Source: Streptomyces sp. ISL-87 (GTDB taxonomy: Bacteria; Actinomycetota; Actinomycetes; Streptomycetales; Streptomycetaceae). From it: a stretch of 40,998 bases of DNA. Positions 31,448-39,214 of this stretch are shown piece after piece. The position numbers and the translations under genes are program-made. The notes beneath the pieces were generated by a model. It ran no database searches. It saw only the letters and a list, made by a program, of their open reading frames with translations, and was not told the DNA's origin. Position 1 is the first letter of the stretch; the number at the start of each line of letters is the position of its first letter. The stretch lies in NCBI RefSeq assembly GCF_018614095.1, contig NZ_JAGGOY010000020.1:1-40998 (forward strand). The letters run 5' to 3'.

Positions 31448-31780
31448 TTACCGGCCGCCGAAGCGGGCCGCGTCGAAGTTGGCGCCCGCCATCTGCTGGC
31501 GCGCGTTGTCGCCCTGCTCCTGGTCACCGCTACCGAACGCCGCGTCCATGCCCGCCTGCCCGCCGAGGATCCCCGACAGCGCGCCGTTCAGCGCCTTGGT
31601 GATGTCGTCGGAATGCAGCTTGAACAGGTCGAACGCGGCCTTGCCCGCACCGTTGAACTTTCCCTCGAGCGGCTGCGCGGCATGCAGCAGCTGCTTGATC
31701 AACAGGCCGAGGTCGTTCCCCGAGTTCTGCGAGTGCGACTGCAGGTCCGTCAGGACCCGCGCCCCCATGTCGAATTTCAT
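31448..31780 (-). CDS. WXG100-like partner protein (F-x-G variant)
   Basis: 110 residues. Two helices are separated by KFNGAGKAAFDLF near residue 41, where F-N-G replaces W-x-G. This looks like the partner half of a WXG100-type pair. The C-terminal tail (GDQEQGDNARQQMAGANFDAAR) is unstructured and may carry an export signal. ATG at 31780 has GGGGAG seven bases upstream. First gene of the five-gene minus-strand cassette. Confidence 0.8.
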   Translation of the reverse strand: MKFDMGARVLTDLQSHSQNSGNDLGLLIKQLLHAAQPLEGKFNGAGKAAFDLFKLHSDDITKALNGALSGILGGQAGMDAAFGSGDQEQGDNARQQMAGANFDAARFGGR

Positions 31781-31825
31781 CAGACTCCCCGCCAGGATGG
31801 ATGGCTGGATGAACGTATTACTTCA

Positions 31826-31855
31826 TCAATATCAACCCCTGCGTCGCTGGTGCAA
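31826..31855 (-). promoter_or_regulatory. Candidate promoter of the toxin cassette
   Basis: On the minus strand TTGCAC (31855-31850) and TATTGA (31831-31826) are 18 bases apart, about 45 bases before the first start codon, in the most AT-rich stretch of the area. A plausible sigma-70-type promoter, by eye. Confidence 0.35.
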
Positions 31856-31891
31856 TCTGCAACCGCACCCTGTGACGAACGCATGACAAAG

Positions 31892-31918
31892 GGCCGCCGG
31901 ACAGTCAGTCCGGCGGCC
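31892..31918 (-). terminator. Terminator of the acyl-CoA ligase gene
   Basis: Perfect 11-bp stem GGCCGCCGGAC (31892-31902) / GTCCGGCGGCC (31908-31918) with a 5-base loop, 20 bases beyond the ligase stop, followed on the minus strand by TTTGTC. It isolates the toxin cassette from the catabolic cluster. Confidence 0.75.
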
Positions 31919-31937
31919 TCGTCCGTACCCGAGACGG

Positions 31938-33494
31938 TCAGGCGAAGCGCTCGCGGAGTTTGTACTTGAGCACCTTGCGCAGGGCGTCGTTGCGGGGGAG
32001 CGCGTCGACCAGTTCCAGCTGCTCGGGCAGTTTGTGGGTCGACAGGCCCTGAGTGCGCAGGTAGGCCGTCAGCTGGGGCAGGGTCAAGGGAGCGGCGCCC
32101 GCGGGCTGTTCGACCACCGCGCAGACCCGTTCGCCGCGCACCGGGTCCGGGAGGCCGACGACGGCCACGTCGCCGACGCCCGGAAGCTGGTGGAGGAGGT
32201 CCTCGATCTCCTTCGCGGAGATGTTCTCCCCCTTGCGGATGATGACGTCCTTGCTGCGGCCCGTGAGCACCAGGTGCCCGCTCTGCGTCAGGTGGCCCAA
32301 GTCGCCGGTGACGAGGTAGCCGTCGCGGTCGAAGACCTCACCGTCCTGCTCCCGGTTGAGGTATCCCCGGCAGACCGCCTCGCCGCGCAGGCGCACCTCC
32401 CCGTCGGTGTCCGGGGGGAGCGGTCTGCCGTCCGGTGACGTGATGCGGATCGACATGCCGGCCGGCGGGCGCCCCTCGGTCGTCGCGAGGTTCTCCGCCG
32501 TGTCGTCCGGGGCGCCCATGGTGATCATCGGGACCTCGGTCATGCCGTAGCCGTGGGTCAGCTGGCAGCCCAGCTCCCGTACCACCGCGTGATAGATCTC
32601 CGGCGGCTTCGGGGCGCCGCCGCCCGCGAGGAGGCGGAGGGTGGGGATGAGCCTCTCGGCCGGCGCCTTGCGCTGTTCGGCCAGGAACATGGAGTAGAAG
32701 GCCGTGGAGCCGCCGGCCACCGTGACCCCGTGCCGGCGGTAGCCGTCCAGCGCGTCGGGCATGGCGAACTTCTCGAACAGGACGGCGGGGAAGCCGTAGA
32801 GGAGGAGCATCACGGTGTAGTCCGGGCCCGCGATGTGTGCGAACGGGAAGGCCATGGAGCCGACGTCCGAGGGATCCAGGTGCAGCGCGTGCGCCAGGCA
32901 GGAGCCGCCGGCGATCAGGGACCGGTCGGTGTGCAGGACGCCCTTGGGGTCCGAGGTGGTGCCGGAGGTCCAGTAGATCCAGCGGACGTCCGTGCCGGAG
33001 GAAGGGGGAGGGGGCAGTACGGACGGGTCGCCGGCCGGGAGGTCCTCGTAGGCCTGGAAGATCCCGCGCGCGCCGAGCCGTCGCGCCATCGCCGTGTGGT
33101 CGAAGCCCCGCCAGGTGCCGGGGACGGCGAAGAACTCGGCCTTCGACTCGCGCAGCGCGAAGCCGACCTCCCGGTCCCGGTAGAAGGGGATGACCGGTGA
33201 CTGGACGGCGCCGATGCGGGCGAGGGCGACCGACAGGAGCACGGTCTCGATACGGGTGGGGAGCTGCCAGGCGACCACCGTGCCGGGGCGTACGCCCATG
33301 TCGTACAGGCCCGCCGCCACCTGCTCGGAGCGGTCGCGGAGCTCACCGAAGGCGAGCGTCCGGTCCGCCGAGGGGTCGTCGGCCGCCTCGATCAGCACCG
33401 TGGCGTCGGGGGTCAGCGCGGCCCGCCGGGCGATCAGCTCCCACAGGGTGGGGGACTGGCTCAGTTGTATCGCGGTGTCCGTGGTGTCCGACAT
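31938..33494 (-). CDS. AMP-forming acyl-CoA ligase
   Basis: Activates a carboxylic acid to its CoA thioester through an acyl-adenylate. 518 residues. Core motifs in order: the phosphate loop YWTSGTTSDPKGV near residue 173, the substrate region LTHGYGMTEVPMIT near 315, YLVTGDLGHL near 395, the hinge LTGRSKDVIIRKGENI near 413 and the catalytic Lys in RNDALRKVLKYKLRE near 507. The nearest types in memory are the medium-chain or alicyclic/aromatic ligases (FadD or cyclohexanecarboxylate-CoA ligase group). It is divergent from the amidohydrolase across a region with two palindromic operators, suggesting joint control and that it starts the pathway. Confidence 0.92.
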   Translation of the reverse strand: MSDTTDTAIQLSQSPTLWELIARRAALTPDATVLIEAADDPSADRTLAFGELRDRSEQVAAGLYDMGVRPGTVVAWQLPTRIETVLLSVALARIGAVQSPVIPFYRDREVGFALRESKAEFFAVPGTWRGFDHTAMARRLGARGIFQAYEDLPAGDPSVLPPPPSSGTDVRWIYWTSGTTSDPKGVLHTDRSLIAGGSCLAHALHLDPSDVGSMAFPFAHIAGPDYTVMLLLYGFPAVLFEKFAMPDALDGYRRHGVTVAGGSTAFYSMFLAEQRKAPAERLIPTLRLLAGGGAPKPPEIYHAVVRELGCQLTHGYGMTEVPMITMGAPDDTAENLATTEGRPPAGMSIRITSPDGRPLPPDTDGEVRLRGEAVCRGYLNREQDGEVFDRDGYLVTGDLGHLTQSGHLVLTGRSKDVIIRKGENISAKEIEDLLHQLPGVGDVAVVGLPDPVRGERVCAVVEQPAGAAPLTLPQLTAYLRTQGLSTHKLPEQLELVDALPRNDALRKVLKYKLRERFA

Positions 33495-33510
33495 CCCAGA
33501 CCTCCCCTAG

Positions 33511-33525
33511 CTGACGGATAGTCAG
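33511..33525. promoter_or_regulatory. TetR-type operator, site 1 (ligase side)
   Basis: CTGACGGATAGTCAG, inverted repeat CTGAC/GTCAG, 17 bases before the ligase start. Its TGACGG half matches the sites at 37861 and 39177. Confidence 0.55.
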
Positions 33526-33587
33526 ATCAAGCGGAGAGCGTAGAGCTCCGGCGCTTGTCGGTCCAGGGGTGGCGGAGCTAGCTTGTT

Positions 33588-33604
33588 TCTGACGATCCAT
33601 CAGA
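33588..33604. promoter_or_regulatory. TetR-type operator, site 2 (amidohydrolase side)
   Basis: TCTGACGATCCATCAGA, with TCTGA/TCAGA ends, 28 bases before the amidohydrolase start. It has the same length and outer bases as the 39177 site. Confidence 0.6.
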
Positions 33605-33632
33605 TTCATTCGGCTTGCGGCGAGGGGACACC

Positions 33633-34847
33633 ATGGAACTGCCTCGGATCATCAGCGTGGACGACCACGTGATCGAGCCCGCGCACCTCTTCGATGTCTG
33701 GCTGCCCGCCAAGTACCGCGACCGCGGCCCCAAAGCGCTCACCGCGGGCATCGGCGAGCTCGCGTACACCGGCGGCAAGTACGTGATCACCATGGATCCC
33801 GACGGCCCGCCCACCGACTGGTGGATCTACGAGGACCTGAAGTTCCCGTACAAGCGCAACATCGCCGCCGTCGGTTTCGACCGCGACGAGATGACCCTGG
33901 AGGGGATCACCCGCGAGGAGATGCGCAGAGGCTGCTGGGACCCCAAGGCGCGCCTCGCCGACATGGACCTCAACCACGTCGAGGCCTCGCTCTGCTTCCC
34001 GACCTTCCCCCGCTTCTGCGGGCAGACCTTCGCCGAGGCCCGCGACAAGGAAGTGGCACTGGCGTGCGTACGGGCCTACAACGACTGGATGGTCGAGGAG
34101 TGGTGCGGTGACAGCGGCGGCCGGCTGATCCCGCTCTGCATCATCCCGCTCTGGGACATCGGCCTCGCCGTCGCCGAGATCCGGCGCAACGCCGCGCGCG
34201 GGGTGCGGGCCGTCACCTTTTCCGAGATACCGACCTACCTGGGCCTGCCCTCGATCCACTCCGGCTACTGGGACCCCTTCTTCGCCGTCTGCCAGGAGAC
34301 CGGCACCGTCGTCAACATGCACATCGGGTCCAGCTCGCAGATGCCCGCCGCCTCGCCCGACGCGCCGCCCGCCGTGCAGGCCTCGCTCAGCTTCAACAAC
34401 GCGATGGCCTCGATGATGGACTTCCTGTTCAGCGGGGTGCTGGTGAAGTTCCCGACGCTGAAGCTGGCGTACAGCGAGGGCCAGATGGGCTGGATCCCGT
34501 ACGCCCTGGAGCGCGCCGACGACGTGTGGGAGGAGCACCGCGCCTGGGGCGGGGTGCGCGACCTGATCCCCGAGCCGCCGTCCACGTACTACTACCGGCA
34601 GATGTTCTGCTGCTTCTTCCGCGACAAGCACGGGATCGCCTCGCTCGACGTCGTCGGCCGGGACAACGCGACCTTCGAGACCGACTACCCGCACGTGGAC
34701 TCGACGTTCCCGCACACCAAGGAGGTCGCCCTCGACCACGTGAAGGGGCTGGACGAGGAGACCGTCTACAAGCTGATGCGCGGCAACGCCATCCGGATGC
34801 TCGGGCTCGACTTCGACCGGGACCTGCGCGACGGCAGGGCCCGCTAG
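33633..34847 (+). CDS. Amidohydrolase family metal-dependent hydrolase
   Basis: 404-residue TIM-barrel hydrolase of the amidohydrolase-2 (COG2159) group. It begins ISVDDHVIEPAHLFDVW, where D-H-x-x-E stands at the usual N-terminal metal site. Later features are CFPTFPRFCGQTFAEARDKE near 125, TVVNMHIGSSSQMP near 227 (metal His) and FETDYPHVDSTFPHTK near 348 (catalytic Asp). Such enzymes hydrolyse C-C or C-N bonds, or decarboxylate, in aromatic and alicyclic acid breakdown. ATG at 33633 is chosen (GAGGGG upstream); the in-frame start at 33615 is too close to the operator. Its stop overlaps the next GTG (TAGTG), so it leads the dehydrogenase operon. The exact reaction is unknown. Confidence 0.9.
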   Translation: MELPRIISVDDHVIEPAHLFDVWLPAKYRDRGPKALTAGIGELAYTGGKYVITMDPDGPPTDWWIYEDLKFPYKRNIAAVGFDRDEMTLEGITREEMRRGCWDPKARLADMDLNHVEASLCFPTFPRFCGQTFAEARDKEVALACVRAYNDWMVEEWCGDSGGRLIPLCIIPLWDIGLAVAEIRRNAARGVRAVTFSEIPTYLGLPSIHSGYWDPFFAVCQETGTVVNMHIGSSSQMPAASPDAPPAVQASLSFNNAMASMMDFLFSGVLVKFPTLKLAYSEGQMGWIPYALERADDVWEEHRAWGGVRDLIPEPPSTYYYRQMFCCFFRDKHGIASLDVVGRDNATFETDYPHVDSTFPHTKEVALDHVKGLDEETVYKLMRGNAIRMLGLDFDRDLRDGRAR

Positions 34848-36010
34848 TGGATCTGACCTACACGGAGGAGGAGCAGGAGTTCCGGGCCCGGCTGCGCTCC
34901 TGGCTCACCAAGGTGCTGCCCGAGCTGCCCGCCAAGCCGTCCCCGGACGACTGGCCCGGCCGGCGCGCGTACGACCTCGGCTGGCAGCGCAGGCTGTACG
35001 ACGCCGGGTACGCCGGCCTGCACTGGCCCGTCGACGCGGGCGGCAGGGGCGCGACCCCGACCCAGCACCTGATCTTCCTGGAGGAGACGGAGCGCGCCGG
35101 GGCCCCGTACGTCGGCGCGAACTTCGTCGGGCTGCTGCACGCCGGCCCGACCATCGCCGCCGAGGGCACGGCCGGGCAGCGGGCCCGCTGGCTGCCGCCC
35201 GTGCTGCGCGGGGACGAGGTGTGGTGCCAGGGGTTCAGCGAGCCCGACGCGGGCTCCGACCTGGCCTCGCTGCGGACGCGCGCGGTCCGCGACGGCGACG
35301 AGTACGTGATCACCGGGTCGAAGATCTGGACCTCGCACGCGGAGGTCGCCGACTGGTGCGAGCTGCTGGTGCGGACAGACCCCATCAGCGCCGCCGCCCC
35401 CAAGCACCGCGGGATCTCCTGGCTGGCCATGCCGATGGACGCGCCGGGGGTCACCGTCCGGCCGCTGCGGACCCTCGCCGGCTCGACGGAGTTCGCGGAG
35501 ATGTTCCTCGACGAGGTACGGGTCCCGGTGGCCAACCGGGTCGGGGCGGAGAACGACGGCTGGCGCGTCACCATGGTGACCCTGTCCTTCGAGCGGGGCA
35601 CCGCCTTCGTCGGCGAGGTCGTCGCCTGCCGGCGGACCCTCGCCGGGCTCGCGCGCGCGGCGAAGGCGAACGGCCGGTGGGACGATCCCGTTCTACGTCG
35701 CACCCTCGGACGGCTCTACGGAGAATTCGGCGCCCTCTGGAGGCTGACGCAGTGGAACGTCAGCGAGTCCGAGCGCACCGGAGGCGTTCCCGGCACAGGG
35801 GGCAGTGTCTTCAAGCTGGCGTACTCGCACGCGCGGCAAGAGCTGTACGACACCGCGGCCGAGGTGCTGGGCGCGGGCTCCCTCGCGCTGGACGAGGAGT
35901 GGGTCCTGGACCGGCTCTCGTCCCTCTCGTACACCATCGCGGCGGGCACCTCGCAGATCCAGCGGAACATCGTCGCCGAGCGCATCCTCGGCCTCCCGAA
36001 GGGGCGGTGA
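34847..36010 (+). CDS. Acyl-CoA dehydrogenase, large partner of a heteromeric pair
   Basis: 387 residues, full-length FAD-dependent dehydrogenase. FAD/substrate loop WCQGFSEPDAGSDLASLRT lies near residue 125, ITGSKIWTSHAEVADWCEL near 155, and the C-terminal end AAGTSQIQRNIVAERILGLP near 365. At the position of the catalytic Glu of medium-chain enzymes (E-G-T-S) the residue is Ala. GTG at 34847 overlaps the amidohydrolase TAG. The next gene, five bases on, is a shorter dehydrogenase lacking the FAD loop. Two such genes in tandem are typical of alpha2beta2 dehydrogenases that act on bulky CoA esters, such as the steroid side-chain enzymes of mycobacteria. Confidence 0.92.
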   Translation: MDLTYTEEEQEFRARLRSWLTKVLPELPAKPSPDDWPGRRAYDLGWQRRLYDAGYAGLHWPVDAGGRGATPTQHLIFLEETERAGAPYVGANFVGLLHAGPTIAAEGTAGQRARWLPPVLRGDEVWCQGFSEPDAGSDLASLRTRAVRDGDEYVITGSKIWTSHAEVADWCELLVRTDPISAAAPKHRGISWLAMPMDAPGVTVRPLRTLAGSTEFAEMFLDEVRVPVANRVGAENDGWRVTMVTLSFERGTAFVGEVVACRRTLAGLARAAKANGRWDDPVLRRTLGRLYGEFGALWRLTQWNVSESERTGGVPGTGGSVFKLAYSHARQELYDTAAEVLGAGSLALDEEWVLDRLSSLSYTIAAGTSQIQRNIVAERILGLPKGR

Positions 36011-36015
36011 GAGGT

Positions 36016-37023
36016 ATGGACTTCCAGCCGACCGAGGACCAGCGGGACCTGCGGGCGGGCGTACGCGAGCTCCTGGCGCGGCGGTACGGGCGCGAGGCGC
36101 TCCGGGCGGCGGTCGACGGCGGGGCGGTCGACGGCGGGGCGGTCGACGGCGGGGCGGTCGTCGACCGGGAGCTGTGGCGGGAGCTCGGCGAGGCCGGGTT
36201 CTTCGCGCTGCGGCTCCCCGAGGCCGAGGGCGGGGTCGGGCTCGGGCTCCCGGAGGCGGTGCTCGTCTTCGAGGAGGCCGGGCGGGCGCTGCTGCCGGGG
36301 CCGCTGGTCGCCACGCACCTGGCGGCCGGTGTGGTCCCGGGCGCGGCGGCCGGGACGACCGTCGTGACGGCCTTCGACCTGGGGGACCACGGCGGCGGTC
36401 CGCTGGTGGCGTACCTGGGGGAGTCGGACGCGGTGCTCGGGGCGCCCGCACTGCGACCCGGTGACGGGAGCGCGGCCCGGGTGCGCTCGGCGGACCCGCT
36501 GACGCCGCTGTACCGGGTGGCGGCGCCGGCGGACGGCGCCGCGGCGGCCTCCGCGGAGTACCGCGGGGAGTCGGAGCACCGCGAGGAGGGGGCGCTGCTG
36601 ACGGCCGCGCTCCAGCTCGGCAGCGCGCTGCGCACGGTGGAGCTGGCGGTGCGGTACGCGAAGGACCGCGAGCAGTTCGGGCAGCCGATCGGGGCGTTCC
36701 AGGCGGTCAAGCACCTGTGCGCGCGGATGCTGGTGCGCGCCGAGGTGGCCCGTGCGGCGGTCTACGCGGCGGCGGTGACGGCGTACACCGGCGGCACCGC
36801 GGAGATCGCGGCGGCCAAGCTGCTGGCGGACGAGGCGGCGGTGCGCAACGCCCGGGACTGCCTTCAGGTGCACGGCGGGATGGGGTTCACCTGGGAGGCG
36901 GATGTGCACCTGCACCTCAAGCGGGCCTGGGTGCGGGCCGAGCAGTGGCGGACCGCGGCGGAGGCGGAGGAGCAGCTGGCGCGGGCACTGCTGGAGGAGG
37001 CGTTGGGGGAGGCTGCGGAGTAG
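36016..37023 (+). CDS. Acyl-CoA dehydrogenase, small partner
   Basis: 335 residues, shorter than a complete dehydrogenase. The N-terminal domain is present (FQPTEDQRDLRAGVRELLAR; LWRELGEAGFFALRLPEAEG), but the middle beta domain is reduced and the SEPDAGSD FAD loop is missing. The C-terminal domain is intact: YAKDREQFGQPIGAFQAVKH near 212 and LQVHGGMGFTWEADVHLHLK near 285. This is the usual layout of the non-identical subunit in heterotetrameric dehydrogenases. A run of AVDGG repeats near residue 32 comes from a 15-bp tandem triplication. ATG at 36016 follows GGTGAGAGG, five bases after the previous stop. Confidence 0.88.
   Translation: MDFQPTEDQRDLRAGVRELLARRYGREALRAAVDGGAVDGGAVDGGAVVDRELWRELGEAGFFALRLPEAEGGVGLGLPEAVLVFEEAGRALLPGPLVATHLAAGVVPGAAAGTTVVTAFDLGDHGGGPLVAYLGESDAVLGAPALRPGDGSAARVRSADPLTPLYRVAAPADGAAAASAEYRGESEHREEGALLTAALQLGSALRTVELAVRYAKDREQFGQPIGAFQAVKHLCARMLVRAEVARAAVYAAAVTAYTGGTAEIAAAKLLADEAAVRNARDCLQVHGGMGFTWEADVHLHLKRAWVRAEQWRTAAEAEEQLARALLEEALGEAAE
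36109..36153 (+). repeat. 15-bp tandem triplication in the small dehydrogenase gene
   Basis: GCGGTCGACGGCGGG occurs three times exactly (36109, 36124, 36139) plus a partial fourth, adding about 10-15 residues (AVDGG units) between helices of the N-terminal domain. Confidence 0.85.
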
Positions 37024-37381
37024 CTGTGGGGTAGCTGTACGAGTAGTCGGCGCCGTCGGCGTCGTCGTAGCGGGCTGTTACGGGAAGGACGGCGGGGGAC
37101 GCATGTCCGATTACGGAGAGTTGATATCGGTTTGTGTCCTTCGCTCGACTCCTTGCGGCCCGGAGTCGGGGGCCTGCTCCGGTACGCTCCCACGAATGCG
37201 AGCGGTTGAGCGGCGCGAGCGTCGCACAGTATGCACCACGCCTACTCCTTCGCGCTGGAATATGCCCGAAGCGCTTGTTGTGGTGACTGTATGTCAACCA
37301 TGCTGCTCCGAAAGGGGGTCACGGTCCGTGATCCCGTTCCGTCGTGAGGCGAAGTGTCCGCCGGTTCGGATGGTGTGAGCG
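37024..37381. other. 358-bp intergenic region before the HATPase gene
   Basis: Contains a hairpin CGACTCC/GGAGTCG (37146-37152, 37162-37168) that could end the dehydrogenase operon, AT-richer DNA around 37120-37140 and 37255-37300, and the palindrome TCACGG-T-CCGTGA (37319-37331), 50 bases before the next start. No gene-like frame. Confidence 0.5.
37319..37331. promoter_or_regulatory. Palindrome upstream of the HATPase gene
   Basis: TCACGGTCCGTGA is a perfect inverted repeat. It resembles the TGACGGNCCGTCA sites of the catabolic cluster but with C and G exchanged at position 2 and its mate, so it is probably a related or different regulator's site. Confidence 0.4.
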
Positions 37382-37852
37382 GTGCAGGTGCTTCAGGTTC
37401 AGCTGGAGGTACGACCGGACCCGGCCGAGGTCGGCCGGGCTCGGCGATGGGCGCGCTCCCGGCTGGCCGGGTCCGGCATAGGGGACGACGAGCCGCTTGC
37501 CGAGACGCTGATCCTGCTGATCTCCGAGCTGGTCACCAACGCGGTCGTGCACACCGGCTGTCCGGCCGTGCTGCGGATGCTGTTCGGGGGCCCCGGGGTG
37601 CGGGTCGAGGTCGCCGACGCGAGCGACCGGGGACCGGCCCGGAGACGGGCCGCCGGGGACGACACGGGCGGGCGCGGACTGGAGCTGGTGGACGGTCTGG
37701 CGGACCGGTGGGGCTGGCAGCACGAGGGCGCGGGCAAGCGGATCTGGTGCGAGATCGACCGCGCGGAGAAGGCCGCGGAGTGCGCGACGGACGGACCTGA
37801 CGGGTCGTCGGAATGTTGTGGGCCGATCCGGGAACCGCGCGTGTACCTCTAA
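37382..37852 (+). CDS. ATP-binding protein, HATPase (RsbW/anti-sigma-like)
   Basis: 156-residue stand-alone GHKL ATPase domain. The N box LILLISELVTNAVVHTGC near residue 43 and the G1-like VEVADASDRGP near 75, then DDTGGRGLELVDGLADRWGW near 92 with the G2 glycines, are clear. The C-terminal 30 residues are a Cys-containing tail (SSECCGPIREP). Streptomyces has dozens of such RsbW-like proteins acting as anti-sigma or partner-switch kinases. GTG at 37382 is used; a GTG two codons later is possible and no strong ribosome site is seen. It stands alone between catabolic genes and may be unrelated to them. Confidence 0.88.
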   Translation: MQVLQVQLEVRPDPAEVGRARRWARSRLAGSGIGDDEPLAETLILLISELVTNAVVHTGCPAVLRMLFGGPGVRVEVADASDRGPARRRAAGDDTGGRGLELVDGLADRWGWQHEGAGKRIWCEIDRAEKAAECATDGPDGSSECCGPIREPRVYL

Positions 37853-37860
37853 CGAGGTGT

Positions 37861-37873
37861 TGACGGACCGTCA
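37861..37873. promoter_or_regulatory. Orphan TetR-type operator
   Basis: TGACGG-A-CCGTCA, a perfect inverted repeat and the cleanest version of the motif seen at 33511, 33588 and 39177. It lies eight bases past the HATPase stop with no annotated start just downstream. Confidence 0.5.
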
Positions 37874-38049
37874 TGTGTTGATCACCCTGGTGGTGAACGA
37901 TTCGACGCGAGGGGACGCCAAGGGTCCAGCCTTGACGAGTGCGGGTCGTGGGGTGGCGGCTGCCGTGCCGTGCTCGGGGCGTGCATGCGCGTACGCCGCC
38001 ACCCGTTGGTCAAGGCCCCCTGCTCGGCTCTGCGGGGGCCTCGACACCT

Positions 38050-38091
38050 CTATGGGCGCCTGATGAGCGTCTATGGGCGCCTGATGAGCGT
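38050..38091. repeat. 21-bp tandem repeat
   Basis: CTATGGGCGCCTGATGAGCG followed by T occurs exactly twice (38050-38070, 38071-38091); CTGATGAGCG occurs a third time directly after. Confidence 0.85.
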
Positions 38092-38168
38092 CTGATGAGC
38101 GCTGGCTGGGCGCCTGACGGGAGCCGGCTGGGTGGCGCCCGTCGCGCGGAGGGTGTCAGGGGAGGGCG

Positions 38169-39095
38169 TCAGAGGATGGCGACCGGGGCCACCGGTGTGC
38201 CCACGGCGCCGACGAACGGTTCCGGCATCGCGGACAGCAGGAACGCGTACCGGCTTTCTTCTGCACAGGCTGTGGACAACTTTTCGAGATCCCAGTTCTG
38301 GCCCTGGTACATGCCCATCTCGACCAGGTCGAGCGCGTGCACCGGCAGCCACAGGTTCTCGATCTCCGGCGGGAAGATCTCGAAGGTCAGCGTGTCGTTG
38401 GCGACGGCCGCCACGTCCCGCGCGTGGAACCACTCGGGCGTACGGACGGACAGGCCCGGGGACGGGAAGCCGTAGCCGTGACGGTCGCCCGCCAGGTAGA
38501 CCTGGATCTGGCCCGTGCGGACGAGGATGATGTCCCCGGGGCGGACCGTGACCCGGCCGAACTCCTCCGCCTCCGCCAGGTCCTCCGGGGTCACCGCGTG
38601 GCCCCCCGGGAGCCGGTCCAGGCCCTTCGCGCGGGCCACGTCGAGCAGGACCCCGCGCGAGACGATGTGCCCGGCCTTGTCGATGCCGCTGAATTGAGCC
38701 CGGGTGTGGGCCGTGATCGTGTCGGCCGGTCGGCCGTTGTAGATCTTCCCCGAGTGTGAGACGTGGGTCAGGGCGTCCCAGTGGGTCGCGGCCTGGAGGC
38801 CCATCGTCACGGCGTCGTCGCTGCACGCCACCGTGCCCGGGCCGAAGATCTCCTGGTTGATCTGCACCATTGTGTGCAGCGGGTTGATCCGGCCCGGGAT
38901 CATGCCGGCCTGGACGCCGTCCTCCTTGAGCGGGAGCGCGAGCGGTATCCGGCGGCCGCCGCGGATCTCGGCGGCGGCCGCGCGAGCGACCTCGTCGGTG
39001 ATGAGGTTCAGGGTGCCGATCTCGTCGTCGGCGCCCCAGCGGCCCCAGTTGTTGATGCGCTTGGCGATGTCGTGGAACTCGGCGGGCATGCCCAT
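38169..39095 (-). CDS. Cyclase family protein (metal-dependent hydrolase, kynurenine formamidase-like)
   Basis: 308 residues of the cyclase fold used by bacterial arylformamidases and ring-opening hydrolases. The metal and catalytic region is ATHWDALTHVSHSGKIYNG near residue 103, the family's H-x-D...H cluster. VTPEDLAEAEEFGRVTVRPG near 168 and DIILVRTGQIQVY near 188 follow, and NDTLTFEIFPPEIENLWLPV near 237 gives the second half. In degradation pathways such proteins hydrolyse cyclic or activated acyl compounds. ATG at 39095 with AGGAGTGATG upstream; an ATG two codons later is also possible. It is divergent from the SDR gene over a 119-base gap with a palindromic operator, so the two are probably co-regulated. 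Confidence 0.9.
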   Translation of the reverse strand: MGMPAEFHDIAKRINNWGRWGADDEIGTLNLITDEVARAAAAEIRGGRRIPLALPLKEDGVQAGMIPGRINPLHTMVQINQEIFGPGTVACSDDAVTMGLQAATHWDALTHVSHSGKIYNGRPADTITAHTRAQFSGIDKAGHIVSRGVLLDVARAKGLDRLPGGHAVTPEDLAEAEEFGRVTVRPGDIILVRTGQIQVYLAGDRHGYGFPSPGLSVRTPEWFHARDVAAVANDTLTFEIFPPEIENLWLPVHALDLVEMGMYQGQNWDLEKLSTACAEESRYAFLLSAMPEPFVGAVGTPVAPVAIL

Positions 39096-39176
39096 GGACT
39101 CATCACTCCTCGCAGAAATCGCCGACGACCGGACCCGGGCGGGGTCTTGTGCAGCCGTATCCGGCTGCCCATAGAA

Positions 39177-39193
39177 TCTAACGGTCCGTCAGA
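39177..39193. promoter_or_regulatory. TetR-type operator, site 3 (SDR/cyclase)
   Basis: TCTAACGGTCCGTCAGA is a near-perfect palindrome (one mismatch pair) in the cyclase/SDR divergent region, 21 bases before the SDR GTG. Confidence 0.6.
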
Positions 39194-39214
39194 AACCGCG
39201 GGAAGGGGCCGGAC

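Larger units (their letters stand above)
37853..38168. other. 316-bp convergent intergenic region with an orphan operator and repeats
   Basis: Holds the perfect palindrome at 37861-37873 and a 21-bp repeat at 38050-38091. Both flanking genes end here, so no promoter is expected. The frame 37818-38063 has no recognisable protein features. Confidence 0.5.

Noticed and set aside
37319..37331. BldD site
   Set aside because: TCACGGTCCGTGA has the outer TNAC/GTNA bases but two mismatches in the centre of the BldD consensus.
37024..37381. Short frames in the intergenic region, e.g. one beginning at ATG 37103
   Set aside because: No ribosome site, no conserved features, atypical codon use.
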